A stretch of 45,353 nucleotides of DNA from Blastocatellia bacterium (GTDB lineage Bacteria > Acidobacteriota > Blastocatellia > Pyrinomonadales > Pyrinomonadaceae): positions 1 through 45,353 of the forward strand of contig JACCVY010000020.1 in assembly GCA_013697915.1 (NCBI GenBank), written 5' to 3'. Shown here in pieces: positions 16,190-26,234 of this stretch. The notes beneath the pieces are model-generated. The model ran no database searches, was not told the DNA's origin, and saw nothing but the letters and a program-made list of their open reading frames with translations. Within the stretch, counting starts at the first letter, position 1, and the number at the start of each line of letters is the position of its first letter. The position numbers were made by a program, and so were the translations under genes.

Positions 16190-16271
16190 GCCTCGACCAG
16201 GGCCGTAAGATGACTAGACCTTACAATTGCTTGGGACTTTTGACGCGTTCGCCGTTTCGATTGAAGATTCC

Positions 16272-16300
16272 TTGACAAAGGTGGGAGCGCTTCCATAGAT
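16272..16300 (+). promoter_or_regulatory. Sigma-70-type promoter
   Basis: TTGACA (16272-16277), 17-bp spacer, ATAGAT (16295-16300), placed just before the ATG at 16311. It would start the downstream small protein and perhaps the Cus genes independently of the MerR transcript. The very short leader leaves little room for a ribosome binding site. Confidence 0.55.
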
Positions 16301-16310
16301 TGATTGAGGC

Positions 16311-16700
16311 ATGATAACCCGCTTCGCATCACTGGCGCTGATCCTTGTAATTGGGGGTAGTGTCTTCGCCGGCATTCCTCTGCATTCCAACGAACAGGAA
16401 TGCACTATGCCCGAGATGGCAGGTATGGATTGCTGCAAGAAGGCAGCACAGGCCGAAACCCTTACTCCAGAAACTTCTTCCGCGCGTTTGTGCTGCGCTC
16501 TGAATTGTTCGCAGAGTGGAACAACTGGCTCAAACGGATCCCAGCTTCCGCGCCCATCAAGCCAAGCCATAGCGATTCATCCGTCAGCCGCGCAACCGCT
16601 TGTTGTGACGGTGCACTTATCTGTTCGTTCAAGCTGGGCAGACAGTCCTCCTCCTTATTCCAATCCCGCCTACATTCGACACCTCGCTCTTCTGATCTAG
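16311..16700 (+). CDS. Small exported Cys/Met protein, relative of the protein at 7441
   Basis: 129 residues: signal-like start (hydrophobic 5-21), then MPEMAGMDCCKKA and LCCALNCS, and a C-terminus ending YIRHLALLI. The layout (signal, Met/Cys-rich middle with CC motifs, Tyr-x-Arg...L-x-I tail) repeats that of the 7441 protein at the other end of the island. Function unrecognised; soft-metal binding in the envelope is plausible. It directly follows the promoter at 16272 and precedes the FixH-like/cus genes. Confidence 0.65.
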   Translation: MITRFASLALILVIGGSVFAGIPLHSNEQECTMPEMAGMDCCKKAAQAETLTPETSSARLCCALNCSQSGTTGSNGSQLPRPSSQAIAIHPSAAQPLVVTVHLSVRSSWADSPPPYSNPAYIRHLALLI

Positions 16701-16813
16701 AGACTCCAAGGCCACAGTGTGTCTTCTCGTCGCTGTTCGCGCAGTTAGCAACAGCGAAGTTGCGTGTCTTTGTTTGATGCGCGTTGCTCTCTATTCCAAG
16801 AAGGTCGAATCTC

Positions 16814-17236
16814 ATGTCCAAATTTATTCTCGCGTCGAGTCTTTTCGCAGTTCTGTTGATCGTCGCAGCTTGTGGTTCCAAGACGTCCTCGGTCGATACC
16901 GGCAAGGTAATCAAGAGTGCGCCGATCGGAAATCTAACCGTTAGCTTGTCCAGTCCTTCGGGCCAGCTCAAACATGGCGGTGATGACTTCTTTGTCGCCT
17001 TCAAAGATTCGTCGGGCAAGCCGGTGGATGTCGGCGCCGCTGCGCTCACATTTCACATGCCGCAGATGGCCTCGATGCCGGCAATGAACGATTCTGCCAC
17101 GCTCACGACCACGGATACACCGGGAGTCTATCGCGCTAAGGCCAACATTGAGACGGCGGGCGAGTGGCAGACACAAGTGTCATATGAAGGGCCGGCAGGA
17201 AAAGGGCAGACCTCTTTCTCAGTGACAGCACAGTGA
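16814..17236 (+). CDS. FixH/YtkA-like lipoprotein of the Cus cluster
   Basis: 140 residues from the ATG with AAGGT about 8 nt upstream; an in-frame upstream start is less supported. The lipobox V-A-A-C ends the signal, so it would be lipid-anchored. The single immunoglobulin-like YtkA/FixH domain holds [12 protein letters not shown], a Met cluster suited to Cu(I)/Ag(I), and ends in [16 protein letters not shown]. Proteins of this type regularly precede heavy-metal RND pumps. It lies 49 nt before cusA and likely delivers metal to the pump, by inference. Confidence 0.8.
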   Translation: MSKFILASSLFAVLLIVAACGSKTSSVDTGKVIKSAPIGNLTVSLSSPSGQLKHGGDDFFVAFKDSSGKPVDVGAAALTFHMPQMASMPAMNDSATLTTTDTPGVYRAKANIETAGEWQTQVSYEGPAGKGQTSFSVTAQ

Positions 17237-17285
17237 GTTTCTGAGTCGATCGACCGTCGAACGGCGGTCCAAGGAGAATACTGCC

Positions 17286-20200
17286 ATGATCAACCGGCTC
17301 ATTGAGCTGAGTCTGCGTAACCGCGGGCTCGTCGTTGTGCTCTATCTTGCTCTTGCGTTATGGGGCTATTGGGCACTAACGCGTACGCCGATCGACGCGA
17401 TACCCGATCTCTCAGAGAATCAGGTCATAGTTTTCACCGACTGGACCGGTCGCTCGCCACAAGAGGTCGAGGATCAAGTCACCTATCCCCTCGTCACGAA
17501 CCTGCAAGGTTTGGCGGGTGTGCGTGTCGTGCGTGCGAGTTCGGCGTTCGGGTTCTCGATGATCAATGTGATCTTCGAGGACAACATCGATCTCTATTTC
17601 GCAAGGACGCGGGTCCTCGAGCGATTGAACCTGGTCACGAAGCAACTCCCTGAAGGTGTTGTACCCACGCTCGGCCCCGACGCGACCGGTGTGGGCCAGG
17701 TTTTCTGGTACACGCTTGAATCCGATCAGATGAATCCGCGCGATCTGCGCACGTTGCAGGACTGGTTTGTACGTTACCAGCTGAACTCAGTGCCGGGCGT
17801 GGCGGAGGTGGCTTCAGTCGGCGGTTACGTGCAGCAGTATCAGATCGATGTCGATCCGAACAAGCTGCGAGCTTACAACATCCCTCTCTCGACGATTGTT
17901 CAGTCAGTTCAGCGTTCGAACAACAACGTCGGCGGCAATGTCGTTGAACAGGCAGGTCAGTGGGCCGTCGTTCGCGGGATTGGACTAATCCAGTCGACTG
18001 ATGATGTTGCAAATATTGTTATCGGCTCAGCAAATGGCACGGCGATCTACGTGCGCAACGTCGCGGATGTGAAGCTGGGCAATGCGTTTCGTACCGGTGT
18101 GCTCGATAAGAACGGCAAAGAAGCTGTGGGCGGTGTTGTTATTGCTCGTTACGGCGTCAACACGCTCGATGTAATCCAGAGCGTGAAGCAAAGGATTGAA
18201 GCCATCAAGTCCGGCTTGCCGAAAGGAGTCCAGATCGTTCCTTTCTATGATCGTACGCAACTCATCGAACGAGCCACGCACACCCTAAAACGAGCGCTGA
18301 TCGAAGAATTAATTCTGGTGACGCTGGCGCACATCCTGTTTCTCGCGCACTTCCGCTCCATTCTGATTGTAACTCTGCCGTTGCCGCTTGCGGTGCTTAC
18401 GTCATTCCTCTTCATGTACTACATGGGCATCAGTTCGAATCTGATGTCACTCGCAGGAATTGCGATCGCTATTGGTGTGCTGGTAGACGCCGGCATTGTT
18501 GTTACTGAGAACGCCTTTCGCTTTCTGGAAAAGCGAAAGGTCGATCCCAAAGACCGGAAGAAAGTCTGGGAAACGGTCCGTGATTCGACCAAGCTGGTAG
18601 GGCGACCGGTCTTCTTCTCAATGGCAATCATCATCCTGGCCTTCGTTCCGGTCTTCTCGCTCACCGGTCAGGAAGGAAAACTGTTTCACCCGCTCGCCTT
18701 CACAAAGACGTTCGCCATGTTTGGCGCAACGATCATGGCTCTCACGCTGGTACCCGTCCTCTGCACCTATCTCCTGGCAGGAAAGTTTCACTCCGAGCAG
18801 TCAAATCCCGTAATGCGTTTTCTGCAAGTCATCTATCGGCCGGCGCTACTGCTGGCTTTGCGCCATCGTCTCATTACGGTCTCAATCGCTTTAGTGCTGT
18901 TCACTGGCGCGATCATTCTGGCGACTGGAATTGGCAAAGAGTTCATGCCTCCGCTTAACGAGGGCGACGTCATGTACATGCCGATAACCGACCCCGCAAT
19001 CGCGGTCGATGAAGCTCTTAGAATGCTCAGTAAGGAAGATGAGATCTTGAAGAGTTTTCCTGAAGTCGAATCGAGCGTGGGCAAGTCCGGACGCGCAGAC
19101 ACCTCGACCGATCCAGCTCCCGTAAACATGACCGAAACAATCGTTCATTTGAAGCCCATCGAACAATGGCGAGCCGGAATGACGCGGGAGAAGCTCATCT
19201 CTGAAATGAATGAAAAACTGACGATGCCCGGTATCACAAACATCTGGACGCAGCCGATTCAGAACCGCATCGACATGCTTTCCACGGGAATCCGCTCGCA
19301 GGTAGGCCTGAAGATTTTCGGCAATGACTTAAAGGAACTCGAAGAACTGTCAAGACGAGTGGCTGAAGTAGTGAAGACAGTGCCCGGCGCGGTCGACGTC
19401 TATCCCGAGCAGATCAGCGGCGCGCCTTACATCGACATTCATATCAACAGACCGGCCGCAGCGCGGTATGGAATAGACGTTGGCACGATCAACGATGCCA
19501 TCGAAACAGGGATTGGCGAAACGAACCTCACCGTCACTGTCGAAGGGCGGCGACGTTTTCCGGTGCGCGTGCGTTACGCGCAACAGTATCGCAGCAGTGC
19601 CGCTGCCCTGGGCGAAATTCCAATCGCTTCACCATCTGGCGCATCCATTCCGTTGGCGCAGCTAGCGGAAATTCGGAGCGTCGAAGGACCAACGATGATC
19701 TCCAGCGAGAACGGACTGCTGCGGGGAACTGTGTTACTCAATGTGCGCGGTCGCGACGTAGGCAGCTTCGTTGACGAGGCCAAGCCGAAGCTCGCGAGCC
19801 AGGTGCAACTGCCGCCCGGTTATTACATGGACTGGAGTGGTCAATATGAGAACCAGCAGCGCGCCCGGCAGCGCCTGTTGATTGTAATTCCCATAGTGTT
19901 GGTCATCATCTTTGGCCTGCTCTACCTGACCTATAACTCCGTTTTAGAAGCCGCGCATGTCTTGCTTGCTGTCCCGTTCGCCTTAACCGGCGGTGTCTAC
20001 CTGCTTTGGGCGCTTGGCTACAACTTCTCAGTAGCCGTCTGGGTGGGATTCATCGCGCTGTTTGGCACTGCGGTGCAGACCGGGGTTGTGATGGTTATCT
20101 ATCTCGAGGAGGCGGTGGAAAGAAAACGACAGGAAGTCGGCGTACTAACGCGCAAGACTTTGATGGAAGCAGTGACGGAAGGTGCATTACTTCGTTTGCG

Positions 20201-20507
20201 CCCCAAGGTCATGACAGTCTCGACCGTTGTCGCCGGTTTGCTTCCGATCATGTGGAGCACGAGCGCGGGTTCGGAAGTAATGAAGCCGCTTGCCACGCCT
20301 GTACTAGGTGGGATGGTCTCAAGTCTCTTACATGTGTTGATTGTGACGCCGGTGATCTTCTTCTGGCTGCGTGAACGGCAGCTAAAGAAACAAGGCGCAA
20401 CGGACGCCAGCGGTGAAATGGCTGCGGAGTTCGATATTGAGACCAATGCAAGCCAATTGGACTCCTCCCCAGCAGGCAATAAGGAAGAGGGTATCAATCA
20501 TGAATAA
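17286..20507 (+). CDS. cusA: CusA-type heavy-metal RND efflux pump (Cu(I)/Ag(I))
   Basis: 1073 residues, the usual HME-RND size, with twelve membrane helices in two halves and two large periplasmic loops. Signature segments include [20 protein letters not shown] and, in TM4, the proton-relay region [14 protein letters not shown]. Three Met residues that form the CusA copper site are all present with matching spacing: M565 (in MYMP), M615 (in PVNM) and M664 (in RIDML), corresponding to CusA M573, M623 and M672. That favours Cu(I)/Ag(I) over Zn/Co (CzcA). AAGGAG precedes the ATG. The end overlaps the TolC-like gene by 8 nt, so the pump operon is tightly coupled. Confidence 0.93.
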   Translation: MINRLIELSLRNRGLVVVLYLALALWGYWALTRTPIDAIPDLSENQVIVFTDWTGRSPQEVEDQVTYPLVTNLQGLAGVRVVRASSAFGFSMINVIFEDNIDLYFARTRVLERLNLVTKQLPEGVVPTLGPDATGVGQVFWYTLESDQMNPRDLRTLQDWFVRYQLNSVPGVAEVASVGGYVQQYQIDVDPNKLRAYNIPLSTIVQSVQRSNNNVGGNVVEQAGQWAVVRGIGLIQSTDDVANIVIGSANGTAIYVRNVADVKLGNAFRTGVLDKNGKEAVGGVVIARYGVNTLDVIQSVKQRIEAIKSGLPKGVQIVPFYDRTQLIERATHTLKRALIEELILVTLAHILFLAHFRSILIVTLPLPLAVLTSFLFMYYMGISSNLMSLAGIAIAIGVLVDAGIVVTENAFRFLEKRKVDPKDRKKVWETVRDSTKLVGRPVFFSMAIIILAFVPVFSLTGQEGKLFHPLAFTKTFAMFGATIMALTLVPVLCTYLLAGKFHSEQSNPVMRFLQVIYRPALLLALRHRLITVSIALVLFTGAIILATGIGKEFMPPLNEGDVMYMPITDPAIAVDEALRMLSKEDEILKSFPEVESSVGKSGRADTSTDPAPVNMTETIVHLKPIEQWRAGMTREKLISEMNEKLTMPGITNIWTQPIQNRIDMLSTGIRSQVGLKIFGNDLKELEELSRRVAEVVKTVPGAVDVYPEQISGAPYIDIHINRPAAARYGIDVGTINDAIETGIGETNLTVTVEGRRRFPVRVRYAQQYRSSAAALGEIPIASPSGASIPLAQLAEIRSVEGPTMISSENGLLRGTVLLNVRGRDVGSFVDEAKPKLASQVQLPPGYYMDWSGQYENQQRARQRLLIVIPIVLVIIFGLLYLTYNSVLEAAHVLLAVPFALTGGVYLLWALGYNFSVAVWVGFIALFGTAVQTGVVMVIYLEEAVERKRQEVGVLTRKTLMEAVTEGALLRLRPKVMTVSTVVAGLLPIMWSTSAGSEVMKPLATPVLGGMVSSLLHVLIVTPVIFFWLRERQLKKQGATDASGEMAAEFDIETNASQLDSSPAGNKEEGINHE

Positions 20508-21915
20508 GCATTACAGCAGTCAGGGAATTATCGTAAGCGCCTTAGCGATAGTCCTGTCAAACGCTTCCGCAGGCATTGCGCAATCACTAGCAGCCCGGAC
20601 TGAAACCAGAGCCGCCGTAATAGAGCCGGAAGCAAATCCGGCCATCAGTTCGCCTGTTGCAAGGTATTCCGATCCACAGACCGGCATTACTGCCGATCAA
20701 GTCATCGCATATGCGCTTGAACACAACGGAGAATTGCAGGCTGCGCGCAAAGAGATCGACGTGGCTGCCGCGCTCGTCAAACAAGCAGGACTGCGAGCGA
20801 ATCCGAAAGTTGATGCCAGCGTGGCGAAAACCATCACAGGCATGGACAACACGGTGACGATTCAGGGAATGCTGCCGCTGGAACTTGGCGGCCGTCGCGG
20901 GGCGCGCATCAAGGTCGCCGAACGCGAGTTGGAAATGCGCCGTCAGGATGTTGCCAACCGGGAACGTCTTCTCGCGGCCGAAGTCCGAGCAAAGTTTGGC
21001 GAGGCAATCGCCGCCATTCTCAAGCTTGGCCTCGATCAAGACCTGATTGATACCAGTCAACGTGGATACAGGCTGGTCGTGGCTAGAGTAAATGAAGGAG
21101 GAACAGCACCGCTTGAACAGAATATGGTGCTGGTTGAATTGAATCGTTTGCGTTCAATGCGCGAGATCGCCGAAGGGAAAACTCAGATAGTGATGCTGGA
21201 GCTACGCAATCTTATCGGCATGACGCCCGAAGAGGCACTGCGGTTGCGCGGAGATTTTGATGACGTAATTGCTCCACTAACCCCACTGGCCGAGGCGACT
21301 GAACGAGCGGTAGCCGAGCGACCTGACTTACGACTGGCAAAGACATTTGAGAGTCTCGCGGAAGCTCGCATAGACGAAGCTCGGGCCGAAGGGAGACTCG
21401 ATGCCAGCGTGAGTGCCGGTTACCAGCGGATGAATTCCAGCTTCCCACTGAACGGCATAAATGACGCTGGTCAACTAAGACCGATCCAGAGCAGCTTTAA
21501 CTATCTTACCTTCGGAGTTTCTTTGGATCTGCCCGTGCGAAACAAGAACCAGGGAGCAATTGAGGCGGCGATAGCGGAAGTGGAGGCGACAAAACGCCGC
21601 CGAGAGTTTACCGAACTAACCGTCAGGCGTGAGGTTGCATCGGCTTATGCCCAATACAACAGTTCAGCGCGAGCGGCGGAGATCTTTCGCGTGGGAGTTA
21701 AGGATCAAGCCAACGCTAACCTAAATGTAGTCAGACAAACGTACGAGCTGGGATCGAAAACTTTGATTGACTACCTCGGCGAGCAACGTCGTTATATTGA
21801 ACTGCAAAACTCTTATATCGACACGCTGCTGAATACTTACAAGGCGCGTGTAGAGGTAGAACGCGCCGCTGGCTCTTCGTCTGTTACTAAACCCGAGGCA
21901 CAAACCCATGACTGA
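20500..21915 (+). CDS. cusC: CusC/TolC-type outer membrane efflux channel
   Basis: 471 residues. The ATG overlaps the cusA stop codon region; an alternative start further upstream would run inside cusA and lack the signal peptide ([16 protein letters not shown]). Two outer-membrane-efflux-protein repeats of long helices and short strands are visible, for example [20 protein letters not shown] in the first and [19 protein letters not shown] in the second. It forms the trimeric exit duct for the Cus pump. Overlaps cusB by 8 nt. Confidence 0.9.
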   Translation: MNKHYSSQGIIVSALAIVLSNASAGIAQSLAARTETRAAVIEPEANPAISSPVARYSDPQTGITADQVIAYALEHNGELQAARKEIDVAAALVKQAGLRANPKVDASVAKTITGMDNTVTIQGMLPLELGGRRGARIKVAERELEMRRQDVANRERLLAAEVRAKFGEAIAAILKLGLDQDLIDTSQRGYRLVVARVNEGGTAPLEQNMVLVELNRLRSMREIAEGKTQIVMLELRNLIGMTPEEALRLRGDFDDVIAPLTPLAEATERAVAERPDLRLAKTFESLAEARIDEARAEGRLDASVSAGYQRMNSSFPLNGINDAGQLRPIQSSFNYLTFGVSLDLPVRNKNQGAIEAAIAEVEATKRRREFTELTVRREVASAYAQYNSSARAAEIFRVGVKDQANANLNVVRQTYELGSKTLIDYLGEQRRYIELQNSYIDTLLNTYKARVEVERAAGSSSVTKPEAQTHD

Positions 21916-23230
21916 ACCAAACGAGAAAATACGCGACGAACGCATGGAGAGCACCGGACCTGATGTCGCGGCGACGAGCGAAAACCGTCGGGCCCGCACG
22001 AAGAGCGCGATCTTGATCGCGATTGTTGCAGTCGTTGCGATTGTCGGAGTGGCATTTGTGGTATGGCTGCTGAAGCCAAGCGGTAACGCCGGTCGTCCTG
22101 TGCCCGCGCCCCGCTCGATATCCATCGAGCCAACCAATCAAAGCAACACCGGCGCGCCCGGCGAGCAAACGTTGACGATAAACCCGGAAGAGGCGCAGCG
22201 AGCGGGGATCAAGATCGAAACGGTCGGCGAGCGAGTGTCTGCTGAGGTTGGTGGACAACAAACCACCGGTGTAGTGCAGTCAAACTCCTATCGCGAAACT
22301 CCCGTGATGTCTCTCGTCGGAGGAATTGTGCGTACCGTTGGGCCGGAACTCGGCCAGAATGTGCGCAAAGGCCAAACGATTGCCGTAGTGTCCAGTAACG
22401 ATCTTGCTGATGCTCAAACGAAATATCTCGCCGCATTTGCCGAGTTAGAAGAGCACCACAAGCATCATGCGCGCACTGAGAAGTTGGTAGCGATCGGCGC
22501 GGCCAGCCGCGAGGAACTGGAGCTGGCAACCAGCAAGTTGAAAGCGGCGGAATCGGAAGTAGCTAACTTGCGCCAACGTCTTTTGCTTCTAGGTTTGAGT
22601 TCTCAACGTGTCAGTGCGCTTCGCTCTAGCTCACAGGTTAGTTCTGAAGTGAGCTTGCCGGCACCTGCTTCCGGAACTGTGACCAGTCGCACCGTCAACT
22701 CGGGTGAGGTCATCGAAGCCAACAAAGAACTACTGCGCGTTACCGACTTATCTAGCGTGTGGGTCGTCGCCCAAGTCTACGAGAAAGACCTCGGCAAGAT
22801 TCACATTGGGAGCGGCGCGAGCGTTACAACTGAGGCTTACCCAGGCCGTGTCTTTCGTGGCCGAGTATCCTACGTTGATCCGGCAATCAATCCCCAAACA
22901 CGAACCGCACAAGCACGCATTGAATTAGCCAACCCTGGGCAGCAACTTAAGATTGGCATGTACGTGAACGTGACCTTCGGCGCCCTCGGAGGCGGGGAGA
23001 ATATAGCGCCAACAATTCCGGCCACGGCAGTGCAGAACTTTAATAATCAACAGGTGGTCTTTGTCGCGACTAATGAGCCAAGTGTCTTCATCATGCGGCC
23101 CGTACGCCTTTCATCGGAAACGAATGGCATCTATCAAGTGCTGGAAGGACTAAACGTGGGCGACCGCATCGTAACGAACGGCAGTTTTCTTTTGCGCGCT
23201 GAGTGGCTGAAAATGAATCCAACCAAGTGA
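21908..23230 (+). CDS. cusB: CusB-type periplasmic adaptor (membrane fusion protein)
   Basis: 440 residues. One N-terminal membrane helix (about 34-56) anchors the protein. Then come the lipoyl/barrel-sandwich half GGIVRTVGPELGQNVRKGQ, a helical hairpin (FAELEEHHKHHARTEKLVAI..., about 175-230), the second lipoyl half PAPASGTVTSRTVNSGE, a beta-barrel and the membrane-proximal domain. It joins cusA and cusC. The Met residues of E. coli CusB's N-terminal metal site are not evident. The ATG overlaps the end of cusC. Confidence 0.9.
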   Translation: MTEPNEKIRDERMESTGPDVAATSENRRARTKSAILIAIVAVVAIVGVAFVVWLLKPSGNAGRPVPAPRSISIEPTNQSNTGAPGEQTLTINPEEAQRAGIKIETVGERVSAEVGGQQTTGVVQSNSYRETPVMSLVGGIVRTVGPELGQNVRKGQTIAVVSSNDLADAQTKYLAAFAELEEHHKHHARTEKLVAIGAASREELELATSKLKAAESEVANLRQRLLLLGLSSQRVSALRSSSQVSSEVSLPAPASGTVTSRTVNSGEVIEANKELLRVTDLSSVWVVAQVYEKDLGKIHIGSGASVTTEAYPGRVFRGRVSYVDPAINPQTRTAQARIELANPGQQLKIGMYVNVTFGALGGGENIAPTIPATAVQNFNNQQVVFVATNEPSVFIMRPVRLSSETNGIYQVLEGLNVGDRIVTNGSFLLRAEWLKMNPTK

Positions 23231-23290
23231 AATTTCCTGCGCTCAGGCCAGCAGGATGACCCATCTCGTTAACAACTGCCTGGGCCACAC

Positions 23291-23707
23291 TCAAAGACTG
23301 CTTATCACACGCCCCAGGCGTTCGTTAACTTCACTGGCGACCTGATCAAGCGTTGCGTTGTTGCCGACGACAGAGAGCATCGCTTTCGCATCGACTGCTG
23401 AGACCACAGATTTATTTGTATCGTCGGCTTCGTAAACGATCACGTTGCACGGCAAAAGCAAACCGATCTCCAAATCCTCCTGCAATGTCTTGTATGCAAG
23501 GGGCGGGTTGCAGGCGCCGAGAATCACGTAGCGGCGGAAATCTACGCCGAGTTTCTCTTTCAATTTCTCTTTTATGTCGATCTCACAGAGTACGCCAAAG
23601 CCTTCTGCCTTGAGTGCGGCACGCGTCTTTTCGACAGCTTCTTCGTAAGGAATATCAACTGTCTTACTGAATCCGTATTTTGAATGTTGTGGTTGTTGAG
23701 CACTCAT
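23291..23707 (-). CDS. DUF302 protein
   Basis: 138 residues of a single DUF302 domain: [20 protein letters not shown] at the start and the motif [20 protein letters not shown], with the conserved Cys in GACNP, then [17 protein letters not shown] sits 7 nt upstream. DUF302 proteins are small soluble dimers, often near metal and redox genes; their function is unknown. It is in the same orientation as, and 18 nt from, the small membrane protein gene at 23726, forming a short minus-strand unit convergent with cusB. Confidence 0.88.
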   Translation of the reverse strand: MSAQQPQHSKYGFSKTVDIPYEEAVEKTRAALKAEGFGVLCEIDIKEKLKEKLGVDFRRYVILGACNPPLAYKTLQEDLEIGLLLPCNVIVYEADDTNKSVVSAVDAKAMLSVVGNNATLDQVASEVNERLGRVISSL

Positions 23708-23725
23708 CTTCTTTCTCCTTACGAT

Positions 23726-23989
23726 TCATCTATTAGTTGGGCCATTCCTTCCAAAGATCAGCCAGCCAAGTACGGCTCCGAGACCGAGGGTGAATAGGGT
23801 AGGAATCCACATCCAACTGAACCCGCCGTTGATCCATCCTTGTCCCATCCTGTGTCCGGCGGTTCCTGCTTGTCCCATCATCCCGCCGCCTATCATTGAC
23901 CCGGTCATGGCCCCGCCGCCGAAGATCAGAAAGAGCACGACCACGACAACAAACGCGATGACCAGAGGTGTCTTGCTGGATTCGTTCAT
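23726..23989 (-). CDS. Small two-helix membrane protein
   Basis: 87 residues with two membrane segments (about 8-25 and 60-80) joined by a Gly/Met-rich loop (GGGAMTGSMIGGGMMGQAG). A GGAG ribosome binding site precedes the ATG. Not a family I can name; similar Met/Gly-rich membrane proteins often sit with copper genes. Paired with the DUF302 gene. Confidence 0.7.
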   Translation of the reverse strand: MNESSKTPLVIAFVVVVVLFLIFGGGAMTGSMIGGGMMGQAGTAGHRMGQGWINGGFSWMWIPTLFTLGLGAVLGWLIFGRNGPTNR

Positions 23990-24032
23990 GACATTAATCT
24001 CCTGTGTGTCCGAGACAGCGGTGTGGCGCCGT

Positions 24033-24620
24033 CTACATCTTCATTTCCATCTTTTTCTTCATCGGCATTTTGCTAGCGGCTTTGCTTCCGCCATGCATCT
24101 TCGACATCATGCCGAGGTGCTTGAGTAATGCGTTGGCATGTTCGCTGATCTGCGCAGAGTCTGGTTTATCAGCCTGCACATTGGTCTCGAGCGCGATGAC
24201 CTGGTTCTTCATATCTGCCCCGTCTTTTTCCATCTTCTCCATCATCATTTTCATCTTCGATTGCATTTCTGCGCTCATCGACTGCATGTGTTTCTGGTGG
24301 AGAGCCTCCATCGCATTGAGACTATGCCTCAACTCAGCAACAGTCGCGCGGGCAACTTCAGCGTCGATCGTATTTGGCTTCATCGCCTGATCGCGGAGTG
24401 ACGTGGCGAACGCGGACATGCTTTTCATGTAAGCCGTCATCAACCGGTGATCCGGCGATTTCATCATCATTGCCATCATCATAGGCATGTCCATCTTCAT
24501 GCCTGATGTGGTGGCCGTTTTCTGTACGCCGTGCTTGTGTTGTGCCCAGGCCGCGGACGGAATCATCAGAACAAGCATGATCGCTAGACCTGACAGCAAT
24601 GCGCGTGTGTTTACTTTCAT
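24033..24620 (-). CDS. Exported Met-rich helical protein
   Basis: 195 residues: signal peptide ending AWA-Q, HKHGVQ at the mature N-terminus, a Met-dense segment MKMDMPMMMAMMM, and helices carrying repeated Met (KMKMMMEKMEKDG). His and Met suggest Cu(I) binding in the periplasm. The helical Met/His layout recalls DUF305-type proteins, but conserved motifs are not certain. Same strand as the DUF302 unit, 44 nt from it, so probably one transcript. Confidence 0.75.
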   Translation of the reverse strand: MKVNTRALLSGLAIMLVLMIPSAAWAQHKHGVQKTATTSGMKMDMPMMMAMMMKSPDHRLMTAYMKSMSAFATSLRDQAMKPNTIDAEVARATVAELRHSLNAMEALHQKHMQSMSAEMQSKMKMMMEKMEKDGADMKNQVIALETNVQADKPDSAQISEHANALLKHLGMMSKMHGGSKAASKMPMKKKMEMKM

Positions 24621-24852
24621 ATCGTTTAACTTCTCCTCTGATTGATTAAGAACAAGACAGGACAGTTACTGCCCATTAGCTGGAAAACTTGCAATTGTCT
24701 CTCACTTCGTTTTTGGGGGTCTGTCTGTCTTCTAACACACAGAGCAATCTTCATGCCTCGCGCAATTTTTGTATTGTCGTTGGGTTTCCTTAGGAACAGG
24801 CGGCGTGGATTGCGTGCGCTTGCGAAAAAATCCACCGTGAAATGCGTAATTT
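24621..24852. other. Intergenic region
   Basis: About 230 nt between two minus-strand genes; no coding region or clear regulatory signal is seen. Confidence 0.3.
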
Positions 24853-25515
24853 TCATGTGAGAACTCGGTCTAAAGCAGAAGAAATGAGAGTCTTTTCGTA
24901 AACCGCTTCCAACTCGTTCTGATTTGTAATGCAGATGTCCAGATCGCGGAGCAGTCCATCTCCTATACCGTAAATCCAACCGTGGACGGCTAACTCCTGT
25001 CCGCGGGCCCACGCATTCTGCATGACCGTTGTGCGACTGACGTTTAGTACCTGTTCAATCACATTCAATTCACAAAGCTTGTTGAGGCGCTTTGTGTCAT
25101 CATCTATTTTTGCAAGCAGCGCCGCGTGGTTGTGCATCACGTCTTGCACGTGTCGCAGCCAGTTATCTATCAAACCGAGTTGCAAATTCTGCATTGCGGC
25201 CTGCACGCCGCCGCAGCCGTAGTGGCCGCATACAATAATGTGACTAACTCCCAGCACGTCCACCGCGAATTGCATCACCGACAGGCAATTGAAGTCGGTA
25301 TGGACCACCAGATTCGCCACGTTGCGATGGACGAACATCTCACCGGGCTGCAAGCCCACCAGTTGAGTGGCAGGCACGCGACTGTCCGAACAACCGATCC
25401 ACAGATAGCGCGGATTCTGTTGCTTGGCGAGCGCCTGGAAAAATTCCGAATCCTGAGCCTTGATCCCTTCGGACCAGACTCTATTTTTTTCAAGTAGGTC
25501 TTCCAGTTCCTTCAT
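24853..25515 (-). CDS. can: Beta-class carbonic anhydrase
   Basis: 220 residues, close to E. coli Can throughout. Zinc ligands C42 and D44 (in CSDSRVP), H98 and C101 (in GHYGCGG) fall at the same positions as in the E. coli enzyme, and R46 pairs with D44. The catalysed reaction is CO2 plus water to bicarbonate and proton. I start at the ATG matching the E. coli N-terminus (MKELEDLLEKN) rather than an in-frame ATG 12 codons upstream. It stands in the island's minus-strand block but has no obvious metal-resistance role. Confidence 0.95.
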   Translation of the reverse strand: MKELEDLLEKNRVWSEGIKAQDSEFFQALAKQQNPRYLWIGCSDSRVPATQLVGLQPGEMFVHRNVANLVVHTDFNCLSVMQFAVDVLGVSHIIVCGHYGCGGVQAAMQNLQLGLIDNWLRHVQDVMHNHAALLAKIDDDTKRLNKLCELNVIEQVLNVSRTTVMQNAWARGQELAVHGWIYGIGDGLLRDLDICITNQNELEAVYEKTLISSALDRVLT

Positions 25516-25698
25516 CGTATCAACTGAACCAAAGGCGCGCGATAAGATCATTCACACCGCAAAAGTGAAGGAGGCGAAGGATTGAAATTTCTTGACAAGC
25601 GGTCGACACGCCCAGGTTTTACCGCGCACGAATAGTTTTATTCCCGCTATTCGCTTCCGTCTGGAGCATATCCTGCCAGAACCGCGTCCGAAATTTTG

Positions 25699-25998
25699 TC
25701 AGGGGAGTTTTGCTGCCAGCACATCAACCTTTTCGATGACGGGCGGTTGGGCCAGGAGCTCTGAAGCGTTCGCCATCAAGGCGGCGGCCACTTTTCCTGA
25801 AAGGTGCGCTTGCCTTCCGGAGTCGTCAGGGAAAGCGTCAAAGATTCCAAAGGTTGACGGTCCCATGCGGATTGCGAACCAGGCGGTAGTTTCCGGCTCG
25901 TCTTCGACCAGCGCCAGTCCGCTGTTGAGAAAACTTTCAACTTCAGCTTCTTTTCCGGGCTTTGCTTCAAGCCGCACAAGCAATGCTACAGTGACCAT
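25699..25998 (-). CDS. Antibiotic biosynthesis monooxygenase (ABM)-like protein
   Basis: 99 residues, the usual size of single-domain ABM proteins. VTVALLVRLEAKPGKEAEVE begins the ferredoxin-like dimer fold, followed by FGIFDAFPDDSGRQAHLSG. AAGGAG lies 8 nt upstream. Such proteins are small cofactor-independent monooxygenases or heme or redox-related binders; substrate unknown. The 183-nt region between it and carbonic anhydrase has no gene. Confidence 0.85.
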   Translation of the reverse strand: MVTVALLVRLEAKPGKEAEVESFLNSGLALVEDEPETTAWFAIRMGPSTFGIFDAFPDDSGRQAHLSGKVAAALMANASELLAQPPVIEKVDVLAAKLP

Positions 25999-26234
25999 CA
26001 GTAATCTCCTTCGTGATTTCGCTTCATAAACTGTTGCGTTTGTTCGTAGCTAGTTTACTAGTATTGATCAAAACCAGCTAGCGGGGCTTTCTAGATTTGC
26101 TTTTCGTCAGTCGAGAGTCTAGAAATATTTTGCGAAACCCTAACTGCAATCGAAAAGGGGCAGCGGGTCAGTATTAGTTGCGGTAGTGGAATGGTTAGCA
26201 ACGCCATTCCCGGGCGCCCAGCCGTCGAAGAAAA
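25999..26234. other. Divergent intergenic region
   Basis: It separates the ABM gene (minus) from copA (plus). Palindromic TCTAGA sites at about 26089-26094 and 26128-26133 and an inverted GCTAG/CTAGC pair near 26048-26083 are visible. No clear MerR- or CsoR-type operator could be identified. Confidence 0.3.
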
